From the NCBI GenBank assembly GCA_040266255.1, contig JBDQEV010000003.1, positions 1-52,249 of the forward strand: a stretch of 52,249 bases of DNA. Direction: 5' to 3'. Shown here piece by piece: positions 52,160-52,249 of this stretch. How positions within the stretch are numbered: position 1 is the stretch's first letter; each line of letters opens with the position of its first letter. The notes under the pieces were generated by a model. It was given only the letters and a program-made list of their open reading frames with translations, did no database searches and was not told the origin of the DNA. The position numbers and the translations under genes were made by a program. This DNA is from Comchoanobacter sp040266255. GTDB taxonomy: Bacteria; Pseudomonadota; Gammaproteobacteria; Comchoanobacterales; Comchoanobacteraceae.

Positions 52160-52249
52160 TTTCTTAATCCATCGTATTACATTCGTTAATTTATTTTAGT
52201 ATAACTAAGTATTAAATAAAATTGATTTTTTAAACTATCAGTTTATTTC

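Overview
The window reads as a compact, AT-rich gammaproteobacterial chromosome segment. GC is below 40% by eye, intergenic gaps are tiny, and there are many ATGA or TAATG start-stop overlaps as well as convergent overlaps. Gene order supports Gammaproteobacteria: initiator tRNA-rimP-nusA-infB-rbfA-truB-rpsO-pnp, dacA-dat-lipB-lipA, rpsF/rpsR-membrane protein-rplI-dnaB, and ubiE-ubiJ-ubiB. Several features point to a host-associated lineage related to Legionellales or to other protist-associated gammaproteobacteria. These are an IcmF/DotU pair, an LssY-type DedA-PAP2 protein, a DUF4116 repeat protein, a BspA-type leucine-rich-repeat membrane protein and a eukaryote-like IleRS. The exact lineage is inference. 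There are no insertion sequences, phage genes, rRNA genes or CRISPR arrays.

Layout. 1-5500 (minus): dacA, a D-amino-acid transaminase, lipB, lipA and an LssY-like lipid phosphatase. 5640-10050 (plus): rlmB, then a ribosome/replication operon whose first gene is an in-frame fusion of ribosomal proteins S6 and S18, followed by a membrane protein, rplI, dnaB and sdhE. 10036-13762 (minus): recR-dotU-icmF. 13944-15143 (plus): a DUF4116 repeat gene whose natural start lies in another frame, across an A7 tract. 15318-24222 (minus): the nusA/infB operon from the initiator tRNA to pnp, with an orphan membrane protein at its end. 24276-31320 (minus): thiolase, a shortened FadJ-like enzyme, typA, argS and a SPOR-like protein. 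31348-43526 (minus): lspA, ileS, an orphan 583-aa membrane protein, ubiE-ubiJ-ubiB, and a tripartite export system (TolC-like, adaptor, ATPase, permease). 43603-48313: a CaCA exchanger, a CDP-alcohol phosphotransferase, a LOG-family protein, an AmpG-like permease, an SH3b protein and a DUF2797 protein. 48300-50783 (minus): an LRR membrane protein and a smaller neighbour that share a C-terminal module; the smaller one looks frameshifted. 50786-52159 (minus): fumC.

How it fits together. Most genes are core housekeeping: translation, ribosome maturation, lipoylation, ubiquinone synthesis, envelope upkeep and the TCA cycle. The accessory layer is small and mostly membrane or repeat proteins that could act at a host interface. 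The best candidates for something new are the S6-S18 fusion, which keeps an internal Shine-Dalgarno and ATG at the S18 boundary, the DUF4116 gene interrupted at a poly-A tract, and the paired LRR/companion locus. No gap longer than 300 bases lacks a gene.
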